This document shows positions 40,601 to 53,600 of a stretch of DNA of 64,000 nucleotides, in pieces. Origin of the DNA: Henricia sp. BOLD:AAB3569 (taxonomy: Eukaryota > Echinodermata > Asteroidea > Spinulosida > Echinasteridae); contig JBBELK010000329.1 in NCBI GenBank assembly GCA_037783545.1, positions 3,796,501 through 3,860,500 of the forward strand. Reading direction: 5' to 3'. The notes beneath the pieces were generated by a model that saw only the letters and a program-made list of their open reading frames with translations, was not told the origin of the DNA and ran no database searches. A program made the position numbers and the translations under genes. Positions within the stretch are counted from its first letter, which is position 1; every line of letters starts with the position of its first letter.

Positions 40601-43600
40601 TACATACTCATTCATGCACAACAATAGGATCACACAGGTGCTGAGTTCGAATCTGGCCTTCACCATTGTGTGCTTTGATTCTTGAACAGCTTTGAACATT
40701 AATCTCTAAATGAAATTATTGGGCTGTGACATGTGATACAGTGTTTAGAGTAGAGTATTGAAGTAATCCTGTGTGTCATTTTGATTCATTTTGATGGACA
40801 GGATTTTAAGATATGACCATGTGGACAATTATAAGTTTCTTTTTGAGCCCAGTTTAGTATTTTGGGGGAGGGAGGAGGGTCTTGAAAAATAGTACTCTCT
40901 GTAGAACTGTGAAAATGTTGACAACTTTGGACAGCCCCTTATGCACTTTGCACATCTACTATTAAACAATTTTGCCTTTCAAATATACATTGTATGCCTT
41001 GAATATTAGTATTATTATTTCTTTCTGGTACTGAAACTAAGGATTCCTCAAAAGCGCCCATTGCACTGTCTCTCACAAGCGTGAGGAAACCCATGATAAA
41101 TTAGAAACGGCCAGAGACACCGGGGGAATCCCCTTGCTCTTCACGAAAGAATGCTCTGGGATCTTTAAAGTGCGTTACCTAACACACTGGAACAAGTGTG
41201 TTTAAGTGCCTTGCTCAAGGGCACAGGTACCCCAGCCGGGTATCGAACCTGCAACCCCAAGTTTTCACCAAACGTATCTACTCGGCCACAGTGCCCCACA
41301 ATATACCAGTTTCCTAAGTTATTCAGCCAAACTTTATTCAGCCAATTGTTTTTGTTTTCAGACTGAAGGGACGTCGGTGGACTGGGGTGATAGAAATAAC
41401 TCCCCCAAGGAAACCAGCAAAGCCACGTTAGATTCACTCTTTAAGACAAACTCACAGAGCATGTCGGCCTTCCGGTTACTCTACAATCTAGAGGTAAGAA
41501 GACGTAGGGATTTAATTTCACTTAACATTTTTTAAATAATTGAAAATCTTTACTCAACTGTGGCCAGCTTGTTGGTTGAATTCCAAAGGTGTCTGGTTTA
41601 GAATGGATAGGCTTGGGTGTGGATAGGCATGGGCAATTCCAACATTTGAAATTGATTCCGATTTCACTTGGGAATCGCGATTGCTTTCGGATTCAATTCC
41701 ATTATCAAAACAAAAGTTGACACTAAAATAAAAAAATAAAATGTAAACCTGTTACAAAATACTGTCAAAATCCTTGAATTTTGTACAAGTAATTTCTGCA
41801 TCAATTAACATTCAGAATCACCGAATACCTCTTGATATAATGGGAATCGATAAACCTTATCGACGTTCTTAATGCATCATGGGATTGGATGACAAAATTG
41901 CCCGGCTAATTGTGCATAAACCTATGACTCGGCAACTTTTTTACTCATTTTCACGAAAACCAAAAAGAGTTCAAAAGTCAACCTCTCGCTACTTTTTCTT
42001 TGATACATATCAAACATTCTGACCAACATGTCCCGAAACAGAAATGCTGCAAATGCGATAAATCATCGGGGATTCCCTTCGTGGCGGGGGAGTCCGTGTA
42101 ACACGGACTCCAGTGCAGAACACTATACGGCGTGTGTTGCATTGCGCATGCCGAGCTGCGAGCGCGCTCTCCGACTCTCCCACTATGAAGGGAATCCCCG
42201 ATAATTTCTCGCATTTGCAAAATTTCTGTTTCGGGACATGATTGTCAGTATGTTTGATATGTATCAAAGAAAAAGTGCTGAGAGGTTAATTCTTGAAATC
42301 CTTTTGGTTTTCGTGAAAATTATTTAAATAGTTGCCGAGTTGGCATCCGCCTCATAGGTTTATGCACAATTAGCCGGGCAATTTTGTTATCCAATCCCAT
42401 GATGCATTGAGAACGTCGATAAGGTTTATTCCTTCTATAGACGGAATCACAATTCCGATCCAACTTAGAAGCGATTCTAATCTACTCCAATCTAACCCCA
42501 ATCCCTAGGTCTTAAAGGTCCTGTAGATGATCTGTTTTTGAGCGATTCTGCGAATAAAACCATTATAAATCAAAAGAAAGTCAAATGTAGGCCCCCTACC
42601 ACGTTTCAAAAAAACATGAAAATCTATATGCGTTTTCCTGGTCTTGGCGGGGTGTTTCAAATATTCGTTCTCAGTTGATCGGGTACTGTGTGGCTTGCGT
42701 CATGCACTCCGTGGCGCACATCATATACTGCAGGTGCGCGTGCGCGCGATCCATAAAAAGCATCGCGTTGAAACACGCACACGCAGTACACAGTGCCCAT
42801 GCATTTTGGACCGCGTAGATGTGAACCAAAAATAAGTAAATCGTTTGCAAACGATCTAAATAATTTCATCTTTACGGATTAATTTCTGGTAAAATTATAT
42901 CATTTTGAGCGGAAACCTTTCATTGGGTATTAATTCAATCTTTACTTTCAGAACTTTTCCCCTGTAATCTCGTCGATTACTTTTTGGGGTCATTGCAAAT
43001 GATACACTGGGCCTTTAAGTAGTCGCTTAGTACCATCACTTCAAGAAGATAAAACCACACAAATCAGCGCCCAGACCTTCAGAGAAAACTTCCTAAATGC
43101 TTGACAGCTAAACCTGCGATCAGTGTACCAGGTTCCGTGCCTAAACCAAACATCTTTCACTTTAACCCCGATCCCCAGGTCCTAAGTAGTCGTTTAGTAC
43201 CATCACTTCAAGAAGACAAAGCCACACAAATCAGTGCCCAGACCTTCAGAGAAAACTTCCTGAATGCCGGCGGTCTAAGTCTCGTTATTAGCGTACTGCA
43301 GAAAGACTCAATCCCACAGGATATGGACGAGGAGACGCGAAGAGGCTGCTATTTGATATGCCTACATCTTGCCAGGTTTGTTCCAAATTAATTTATTAGT
43401 TTGTCTCTTAAAAAAGTAGATTGAAAAACTGTTACAAACGGCATTATCTCCATGTGTGATTGAGGATGTGTATGATAAAAACCAACCTGTGTATTAGTCA
43501 GCTCAATACCTCATCTACGTTCCGAGAAAACAGTGAAAAAAACTGAGTCTATGCTTTCGAGAAATTATGTGAAGCTGCGATCCTATTTAGGCTGGTTCCC

Positions 43601-44664
43601 TGATTATATTGTATGGAAAACAGAGCCATAATACCATGGTAGTCGGGGACCTAGATTTGTTTACATGAGGGCGCTCTTATAAATGTGTACACACATTTAT
43701 GGCAATTCATCTTCAGTTATTGTTTTCTTTCAAAGAGATATTATTTCAGGTAGAAAACATTGATGAAACAAAAATGAAACAACCAAACATGAGATGAGAG
43801 AAAAATCACGTCTGGCTACGTTTGTGAGATTTGTTTAATTTTTTTTTCTTTGATTTTCGTTTGCACCAAAGGTTTCTTCTATGTGGTGAAACCACCACGG
43901 ACTTAATGGAAAGCGACCTCTCAATGACCGAAGCCCAAGCCGACACTTCAATCGACTCTGCCTCAGGCGGTCTATCTTCAAGTTTTGGCACGTCGCCGCG
44001 TAAGATGAGTATCGTGGAGAGAATGTCGAGCGTCGAAGCGAGCGGTGATGTGGCGTATAGGGAGGGGACGTCAACAGCTATTGCCGTTATCCAGGTACAT
44101 GCCGTAATCACTAGAAAGAAAGTTATTACGTTCAGTAGTGACCATGTGTATTGGCTGTGTTGAAAATAGTATACATGATTGGTAAACTGTTACAAATAGT
44201 TTTATCCCCCTGTGTGATTGAAGATATGCATTATTAAAACCAACCTGAGCAAAAACCAGCTCCATACTTCGTCTAACTTTTGAGAAAACGGTCAAAAAAG
44301 GGTTTGCAGTCATTTCGCCCCAAAACCACTTCGCCCTGAACCACGGCCTGTGCACGAAGTGGTTTTGGGGCGAAGTGGCATTTGGGCGATGTTGTGTTTA
44401 GACGAAGTAATTTGAGGCGAAATGGCACTCGGGCGAAGTGGTTTGGGACGAAATGGCACTTGGGCGAAATGGTTTTGTGGCAAATTGAATTTTCGTCTCA
44501 TGAGACGAAAACTAATTGTTTTACTCATTTCTCAAAAACTATAGCACTTCAGACAAAACCATTTCAGGGGAAATTTTCTACGGTCATCATGTTTATATTG
44601 TGTAAGTTAGGCGTAAATCTGTGAACATTTCTGATTTTCGAGATTACCAATGATGTATACTGCC

Positions 44665-44696
<32 letters not shown>

Positions 44697-47600
44697 GAGT
44701 CGTGGTTCAAACACTATTAGAGTTTTGTGTATAACGTTTGCACTTTGGCTAGTACCCTAAAGACTTCATTCTCAAATGGAAGTGTAGTTTAGGAAGTTAA
44801 CATACTAAGCTGTTGTTGCTATGTGGTGCATACCTGTTCCTAGCACCCAACAGTCTGGTTGCTTGATGCCATTCTCTCCTACGGCGAACAAGGTATTGAT
44901 TCTCTACGTAACACCTGCCACGTGCGTCCGTTCACAATACATAGCAACAAAAATTTAGTCCTGGTCATCTGAATACTATTGTGTGTGTGTAAAAGGAAGT
45001 ACATCAGTTCATAAGACACTATTCATAAGATGGTAGGTGAGGAAAGTACCGCTACGCCAACCTGATATTTTTTAAAGCTCTGACTATACCGGGCAAAACG
45101 TTCTCATTCATGGAAAAATTGAAGAATTGAAGTATTTTTCTTTGTTTTTCAGACAATGAGCACGTCAGACTTCTCTTCGATGATCGGTTGCCTGATGCGT
45201 GTTTGTTGGGCAGCAGCCGCGGGCCAGCTACGACTAGCCAGCTCAACCAATCAGATTAAAGACGCCCCTAGTGGTGGGAATGGCATGGGAATCAATAGGC
45301 TAAGTCGGCATAGCAGTGGAGGTGAGTTGTATTTCTTAGGCCTAATTTAACCCGTTCGCATAATTCATTTGTTGCCCCAGTCGTTTGTTGTTGTTGTAAT
45401 TATTGTATGATACCCGTCCGGCTTCGGGCGATAAGTCTGATGAAGCCTCATTACTGATATTGTGTTGTGTCGTGTCCTTAGACAAGACACTTTACTCCAT
45501 ATTTTCTCTCTCCACTCGGGAGTATAAATGGGCGCCAGTGAAATGACTGTTATGGGGTCCCAGCCAGAATCGCATGTGATGTGTAGTACGATTGACTGGT
45601 ATTCTGCTATTGTTGATAAGAACACAAGTTGACGTACAATTTTGCCTGGTAACTCCTTTTTGCAAAGCAAATTTCTCTGCTTAACATCTCCACGAAATTG
45701 GTCCCATATTCAACCCAAAGTTGACAGCTGATTCTTGACCATTTTTCTGATACTTCAGGGAGTTCATCTAGTGAAAATGTTATCCAAAGTCTACATTCCG
45801 GAGTGTGTCTCTTAGCAACCCACGTTTCTACCAAAGACGCCATGATAGCGAGAGAGGCGTTGGAGCTACTTGTTGCCTGTCTACAACTCAGAACGCACAA
45901 TCTTTGTAAGTTTGTCATCATTTTATTCTCATTTTTCCCACGTTCTTGCAATATTTTCACTCGATGCGACCGAGGGAGAAAACTCGACCGGTGTGTTGCT
46001 TCACCTGATAATGAAGGAGATCCAGTTTTAGAAGTAGGAGGAAAACCCCCAGAGAAATATCCTGGGGGGGTGGGGGAAACCCACACAGTCAAGACTGCAA
46101 ACCTAATCCACATGCACACCCCGGAATCAAACCCGGGACGCCAGAGGTGAAAGGCCGAGAAAAAACCAATACGCCAACCAGACCGCACCTCAACTAGGAA
46201 AGCTGTACTTTCACACACGGTATTTCTTTCCAATCGGGTCACATTCATGGATGATTTCCACTTGTGACATAGCCTGTGCGCTTCCACATGACGGAAACCA
46301 ATACGTGATGCTCCCAGCGGCAAAAATGTCAAGTTTTTAAATTTTCTATTATTTCACTTTAAATGGGAAAACCCTAAAAACTTTAACGAACAAAAGTTTT
46401 AATATTCTTTTTGCAATAAGCACCCCCAAAATATTGTCATTTTGAGAAATTTTTACAAGCACTTTAGGTTGACAGTGTTCTGTGCCCTAAGGATTGATTT
46501 GAGTCAAATCTTATTACTTTTGTCTCTGATTTCAGCCTCTTTCTACAACATGTCAGCCATGAGTGATTTCGTAATCGATATTCTACTAGCATGTCCGCAC
46601 AGCGATGTGCGGACAGCAGCCATGGAACAGTTCTATACGCTGAGTGTGACTAGCGTCGATACAGAGATTGTATGCACATTGCATCCTAGGCATTTCCTCC
46701 TGCAGGTAAAGCAGACATTCGTTTAGGATCATTGATCACTTCATATATAATTTTTATATTAATAGTAATACTTGATTGCTTTCCGTGATGTAGAACATCC
46801 GGGAATGTTTGGTGGTCAACGATCGCGCGTGTACATGAACACGCGTAAAAAATACTCACCAGCATATTTTCATTCTAAGATGCCGCACGCATGCGCTGCG
46901 ATACGTTTAAATTATTGAGCATGCACTCGGCTTGTAAAAACGAAAGTGCTTCTACTTCATCGCGATTTTTAGCCTGAAGAAATACGTTTTTATCTTTATC
47001 GATACAACAGCCATGGCGCAACAACATAAAGCAAGGTTAAGCAACAGCGGTAAGTGCAACCAATGCGCTTTTCTTGCTCTTTTTGCCGGTTATCACTCGA
47101 GCCACGTGCGTCATAAAAAATGACAACTACAATGGTGGATGGAAGGCGTGACGTCACCGGAAAGCAATCAATAGACCGATCCAGTAAGCCATGCCCATCT
47201 AGTAACGCGTCTAGTAACTTCAAACTGCGCACGCTCATTAGATTGTTTGGGTCGCCAAAAGACCACGGCTGCGTTCCACTTACGCGAATGTTTGCTCAAT
47301 GTGGTACGGATTGTTTGCCAAACTACGTTGTCAAGATGGCGGCTCCCACCCAGAGTCCCAGCGGTCGTAGCGACGTTGTAATGTGGCTCGGCGCTGCTTA
47401 CCAATTTTTAAAAGAAATGTGACACGTACGGACCTCTGCAGCTCATAAACAACAATGGCAACATTTCTGAGTTTGGATTACAAGAAAATCAATTGTTTGT
47501 TGTAATTGTATAATGGCCTTGAATCTGTTATTTTGTCAATTTGCTCATGAAAATTTCTGAGGTGTAGTAAAACAAATACAGCATGGTTTATTTGGTGTAG

Positions 47601-50600
47601 GTCAGCTTGACTACTCGCGTCGAGAGGTAGTCAAGCTGACCTTCCTCCTCGGGACCAGTAATTCCCACTACTTCCCCTCAAACCATGCTGTATTTGTATA
47701 CTACCAGTCATTTTTTTATTGCTGTAAGTAAACCACAAGTGCCACAGAATTAAACTCCCCTTATGCCTCCAAGCCACATCCATTGGCTACATTTTGAGGG
47801 GGAATGCACATTCCTAGGTGGTTCAGATCTTCCATAGTATTTTGATCTAACATACCATGCAAGTACATGTAGTGGAAACCTAAGAACACTCTCTAGGCTT
47901 TCAAATGGCTCACCTTGAACCTTTTTGAATGTTGTACACCTTCATAGCCTTTCTTTTCTTAATCTTGTTCCAGGTTCTACTAAGGATACCTGTGCCCCTC
48001 TGGACTTCCAGCTGTCTCGTTCGAGGCTCCAACCAAAGGTACGTCTCATTACTTAATGCTCAATCTTTGGGTTTTCCTTCCATCATGAAAAGTAGCTCGC
48101 AGAACTGTTTTGATTTTTCTTGCATCATTTTCTTGCATCATGTTTGGTTTCTTCTTAAAGTGAAATTTATTAGACATATATTTTGTTGTTGTTTATTTTG
48201 CAGGATATTATCACAGTGTTCGCAGTACTTTGAGCTCAGGTGTCGACTTCTAGAACAATTGACACGTAAGTTGAGCTTAAATTTTGACGTCATTTGACTT
48301 CTTAAATTGCAGTTTTAGCTCTTATGCCACGTGGTTTCCAGATCTATAAACCTTATCAACGTTCTCAAGGCATCATGGGATTGAATGACAGATGAAGCAG
48401 GGAATTTTCACACAAACCTATGGGGGCTCTGGGGACATGACAACGTTCATCGATTTCATTCTCATTTCTGTGAAGCGATTGACATGTGATCTTCTCACAC
48501 GCTTTTGATCAAGGAAAGATGCAATTTTTGACAAATATAATTTTTATTTTAATAATGAGCTTAGATGAAATAAACCAAGAAAACTCGACTTTTTGAACGG
48601 CGCCAGTTTGTACCATTATAGAAGGGCTGTCACGATTGGTTGAGCCAGGGTTGAGCTACCACGTTAGAGCCAATCAGGTGCGTTCTTTTGTAAAGTACAA
48701 ACTGGTGCTGTGCATTATTTTAAATTTTCTCATTTTATTTCATTTTACTACAGTTAGAATAAAAATGATATTTGTCAAAAATTGCATTTTTCCTTGATGA
48801 AGAACGTGTGGAAAGATCACATGTCAATCGCTTCACAGAAACGAGAATAAAATCGATGAACATTGTCATGTCCCCAGAGCCCCATAGGTTTGTGTGAAAA
48901 TTGCCACATTCACTTGTCATCCAATCCCATGATGCTTTGAGAACGTCGATAAGGTTTATTGCACAGGGGTGGATTGCAATAAAGAAAGTTAAGATAGCTT
49001 AATTCTTAAGACGACATAACTAAGACATCATAGATACATTTTGTCTTGCAATAAACAGTTGTGCCATAACTTGTATCTTAAGACATATAAAACTAAGGAC
49101 ACCTAAAATCAGTTAGGACATAATAATGTATCTCAGGCTTAAGTCGGTTATTTTGCAATCCTCCCCTGACCTTTAATAACCTTTCACTTTCAACTTCAAA
49201 TATTCCAGATAGTCCAAATTCAGGTGCATTTGAACCTTGGGACTTTGTAGGTTACCTTGTTATAACAGGAACCTTGTATAGACTATATTGAATAGCTGCC
49301 ATCTTGTGGGCCAACCTTTTGTTGTTTAAATTGGTCAATGGTAAAGCACCAAATGTGGAACTATGCATGTCCTCACAGAACAAAGAAACTGCCCTACAAG
49401 ATGGCAGCTATTCGATACGGTCTATTATCAGGAATTAAAACAACGAAGACCAAGGAATTGGGACCTAATATTGTCCTTGTTATAAGCAGAATATTGTATT
49501 AACAGTGCTCTTATCAAGGTTCGACTTTAAATGTTTTGTCATGTATCTGTAACTGACAGTGTTTTTTTTATTCCACGCAATCCATACATTCTCACATTCC
49601 GGCATTTACCAGCACATACTGAAGCCTTGTTTCATTCACCAACATGCAAATTTGCCTTGCCATCTCGCATTAAAGATGCTGCAGTTACAAGTTCTCTAAC
49701 GCACTTTCTAAAGAAATTGAAATGTTCATTTTTTTTTTCGATCAGTAGACGACAACCCCTTAAATGCTGCCCATATCACTGCGGCCCTGACATAATATGT
49801 TAATTTGTTATTGTTGTTTACTTGGTTTACTGTTTTGTCATTAGTTGCATACCTGCGGGTTATAGTAATTGAGTTTACTTTGCAGCTCCTGACCTACATA
49901 CTGTCATATTGTCATTGTGATTGTAAGAACTCTGGATGCCGCAATAGGGCGACAATTCGGGAAGCCCTTCCCCGGGAACCACCAAAATTTCGGCAAGAAT
50001 CACTCAAATTGACACCTTTTTTTTCTACCCGAAGCTTCCAAAAATGGTTCCAGACCCAATAGAATTGGTTCTAGTCCTAATAAAAATGGTTTTTGACCTA
50101 AAAAAATTATTTTTAATCTCAAAAATATTAGGGCGACACCAAAATGTCGCCCTAATAGAGCGTGTCACCCTAATATAGTTTTTTTTACACACAAATTGTC
50201 GCCCTATCCTAGCATCCAGAGTTTTTGTTGTTTCTATGCATTATATCTATTCTATGTTCTTTTTGTTATTGTTTTAATTTCATGTACTTTTATGTTGTTT
50301 GGGTCAAATAAATAATAACAAAGTTAGATTTGTTTACCCTTCACAGTTGAGGATCAGCGCTTCCTAAACATCAACCCCATGTCCATGCTGAAAGACGAGA
50401 TTGACTGGCTCAACAACTTTGAGCCGTGTGACTCCGAGGAATCCAGCCTGTCGCAGACTGACAACGTTGTCATCGCAGGTCATCTACAACTTGCCAAGAC
50501 CCTGGTGACGTGTGAAGGAGTGGATAAAATAAAGATAGGTAAAGTAATCGGTCAGAATCGTCTTAAAGGCCCAGTGGATCATTTGCAATGACCCCAAAAA

Positions 50601-53600
50601 GTAATCGACGAGTTTACAGGGGAAAAGTTCTGAAAGTAAAGATTGAATTAATAGCAACTACCCAATGAAAGGTTTCCGCTCAAAATGATATATTTTTACC
50701 AGAAAATAATCAGTAAATATGAAATTATTTAGATCGTTTGCAAACGATTTACTTATTTTGGGTTCGCATCTACGCGGTCCAAAATGCATGGGCGCTGTGT
50801 ACTGCATGTGCGTGTTCCAACGCGATGCATTTTTATGGATCGCGCGCACACGCAGTATATGATGTGCGCCACAGAGTGCATGACGCAAGCCACATAGTAC
50901 CCGATCAACTGAGAACGAATATTTGAAACACCCCGCCAAGACCAGGAAAACGCATATGGATTTTCATGGTTTTTTTAAACGTGGTACATTTGACAAAGCT
51001 GAAATTTCTTCGGATGAGTTTGTTGATGTCTTTCTTTTGATTTATAATGGTTTTATTCGCAGAATCACTCAAAAACAGATCATCTACAGGGCCTTTAAAG
51101 TGGAATTTTATTTGCCTCTTTTATGATGTAATATACATTAGAAACTTTCCGATTCTCCCAAGACATGTGCTAAGAACTTGCAGTATAGACCGTATCGAAT
51201 AGCCGCCATTTCGTGGGGCAGTTTCTTTGTTCCTTGAGGACATGCGTGGTTGCACATATTGTGCTTCCATTGTTGAACGGTTTAAGTAACAAAAGGTGCC
51301 CCACGAAATGGCGGCTATTCAATACGGTCTATAAGTATTACAGCAACTCACATTGTGCTCGGGTGGGATTCGAACCCACAAGCTGCATACTAGAGCAACT
51401 CGCATCACTTTCAAGACTGTTTAACTTCAGTGATTTGTTTTTGCTGCTAAGGGCTCCCATTACCAAATTTTGTGGGTTTTAAACCTGATTGAACTGCGTG
51501 GGATGCGCTGACCACTACATCTATGCGTCTCCCCAACAGCCCTAAAAATTGCAGGAGCTCAGGGAGGCACTTCAGGCAGAGTGGCACACCCTGCCTCGGT
51601 GGCTCTTACAGGGGCTGGTGCAGGCTGCCTTGCCACACGAGGTGTTCATACATGTTACTGATTGATCAGAGTATAATTTGTGTTAATTTTTTTTAAACCA
51701 TATTTTTGTCCTTAGGCAAGCAGCTAATAGACAAGTTACTCAACGACTATCTGTTCCCTGCATCACGACGAATCCTGGACAGCTCCAGTAATCCCGACAA
51801 ACTCGATCCCCAAGCAGATTACAATCCAAAGTAGGTTCGACTTAAAGGCAGTACACATGATTGGTATCTCGAAGAATCAGAAATGTTCACAGATTTACAC
51901 ATAACTTACACAATATAAACACGATGACGGTAGAAAACTTCCCCTGAAATGGTTTTGTCTGAAGTGCTATAGTCTTTGAGAAATTAGCAAAACAATTATT
52001 TTTCGTCTCGCGAGATGGAAAGTCAATTCGCCCCAAAACTATTTCGCCCTGGACCACTTCATCCTAAACCACTTCGCCCAAGTGCCATTTCGCCCCCAAA
52101 CCACTTCGTCCAAACATTACTTCGCAAAAAAGCCACTTTATCCCCAAAACAACTTCGTGCACAGGCTGTGGTTCAGGGCGAAGTTGTTCTGAAGAGATAA
52201 CTTAGGCCCAAAAAGGGTTACAAATAGTGTGAAAACATGCCTTTCTAAAAACAAATATACGTTTGTAACCGGGACGGACACTTGTGTTACATTTTAGGCC
52301 GTCTCGGTTACGAGTGTATATTAAAAATTTGTACACAGGGTTTTTAGAAAGGCATGTTGTCACACTATTTGTAACCCTTTTTCGGCCTAAGTTATCTCTT
52401 CAGAACAACTGAAACTTATTTCTTTAATTTTGAGACCAGACAAAGGTCTTTTCGGTAAAATATGGTCTGTGTTGCCAAAATGCCCCCTTTACCGTGGAAG
52501 GACTCATTTGGAATTCCGTTTTCATAACAGTGTCGCGCTGAAAATGTGACTTTGAGAATGGTCTTGGGAAGGTTTCTACTACTCAACTGATTAAAACTAA
52601 AGAGTGCCATTTGTTTTGACAAGTTGCTTCTGTTCGTGACATTTGTGGGTTTAACTGTGCTGTCTTGCTGGTTGGACAAAATTGTAACTAGCAGCTTTTT
52701 TCCATGAATAGGATATCTGGAAGAGAGAGTCGTACAGCAGCCTTCGACCTCCTGATTATCCTGAGTGAAGATTGTCCAGAGAATCTCCGCCTCATTAGCA
52801 ACCAGCTCATGAATATGCATCACCAGCAAGACCCTGCCATTGCTAAGGAGTGGGATGTAAGTTGGTGTAAAACCTAGAAGCTGAAAATCTTTTTGATTTA
52901 ATTAAAAATTTAAAGGGACACACCGGCTTACTGTTTACATAATGTAGCAATCTAGCATCCTTGACAATCATTTTTCGATGGTCGTTGTGAAATGTCACGT
53001 AATTAACTAGAAATGTTTAAAATTAATAAAAGAGGCAAATCGCCGTCGCGATGTATTATGTATCATGTGTTTGTAAATAAAGGTGGCGTTCGATATGGGT
53101 CGACACGTGTTTAACCTCGTTTCCTTGTTTTCCCTGACTCATCACACCTTGCATGATCCCTCAGGTCAGCGCTGACTCAAGGAAGCAACTTGAACGCAAC
53201 GTTTTGGTGTCTTTAGCGCTATGGCGCCCTCAATAGTTAGCAATTTTTTTCTTCAGATATTATTTATCGCCGCGAACGCGAAGCGAAGACACAAACATCT
53301 GAGAGATTCTCTCGTCCATATCAACACCCAGGAACCCTTCTTATGAAATCTGTTGGCAGATTTGTGTACAAATTTGAAAATACGGTATGTACATAAGTGT
53401 TCGTAGGACATTATTTTACAACAAAAAGAGAAACCAACGCGAATGACGAAAACAACTCGCACTTCGCGCTGGTTTCTACGGCTTGAAATACAACTAACTC
53501 ACAAGACCACGTGACTTTTCGGAACCAGAATCTGGTTCCGAAAAGTCAAGTGACCTTGAATTTTTGAAAAATGCTCAAACGTCCAAATTTGACGGCGTCT

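Noticed and set aside
43101-43391. Independent small ORF starting at 43101
   Set aside because: It is exon 24 read through both of its boundaries.
45607-46332. Longest uninterrupted frame in the window (241 codons, minus strand)
   Set aside because: It runs antisense through USP24 exon 27 and a minus-strand SINE; no protein family is recognisable and codon content follows the opposite-strand exon.
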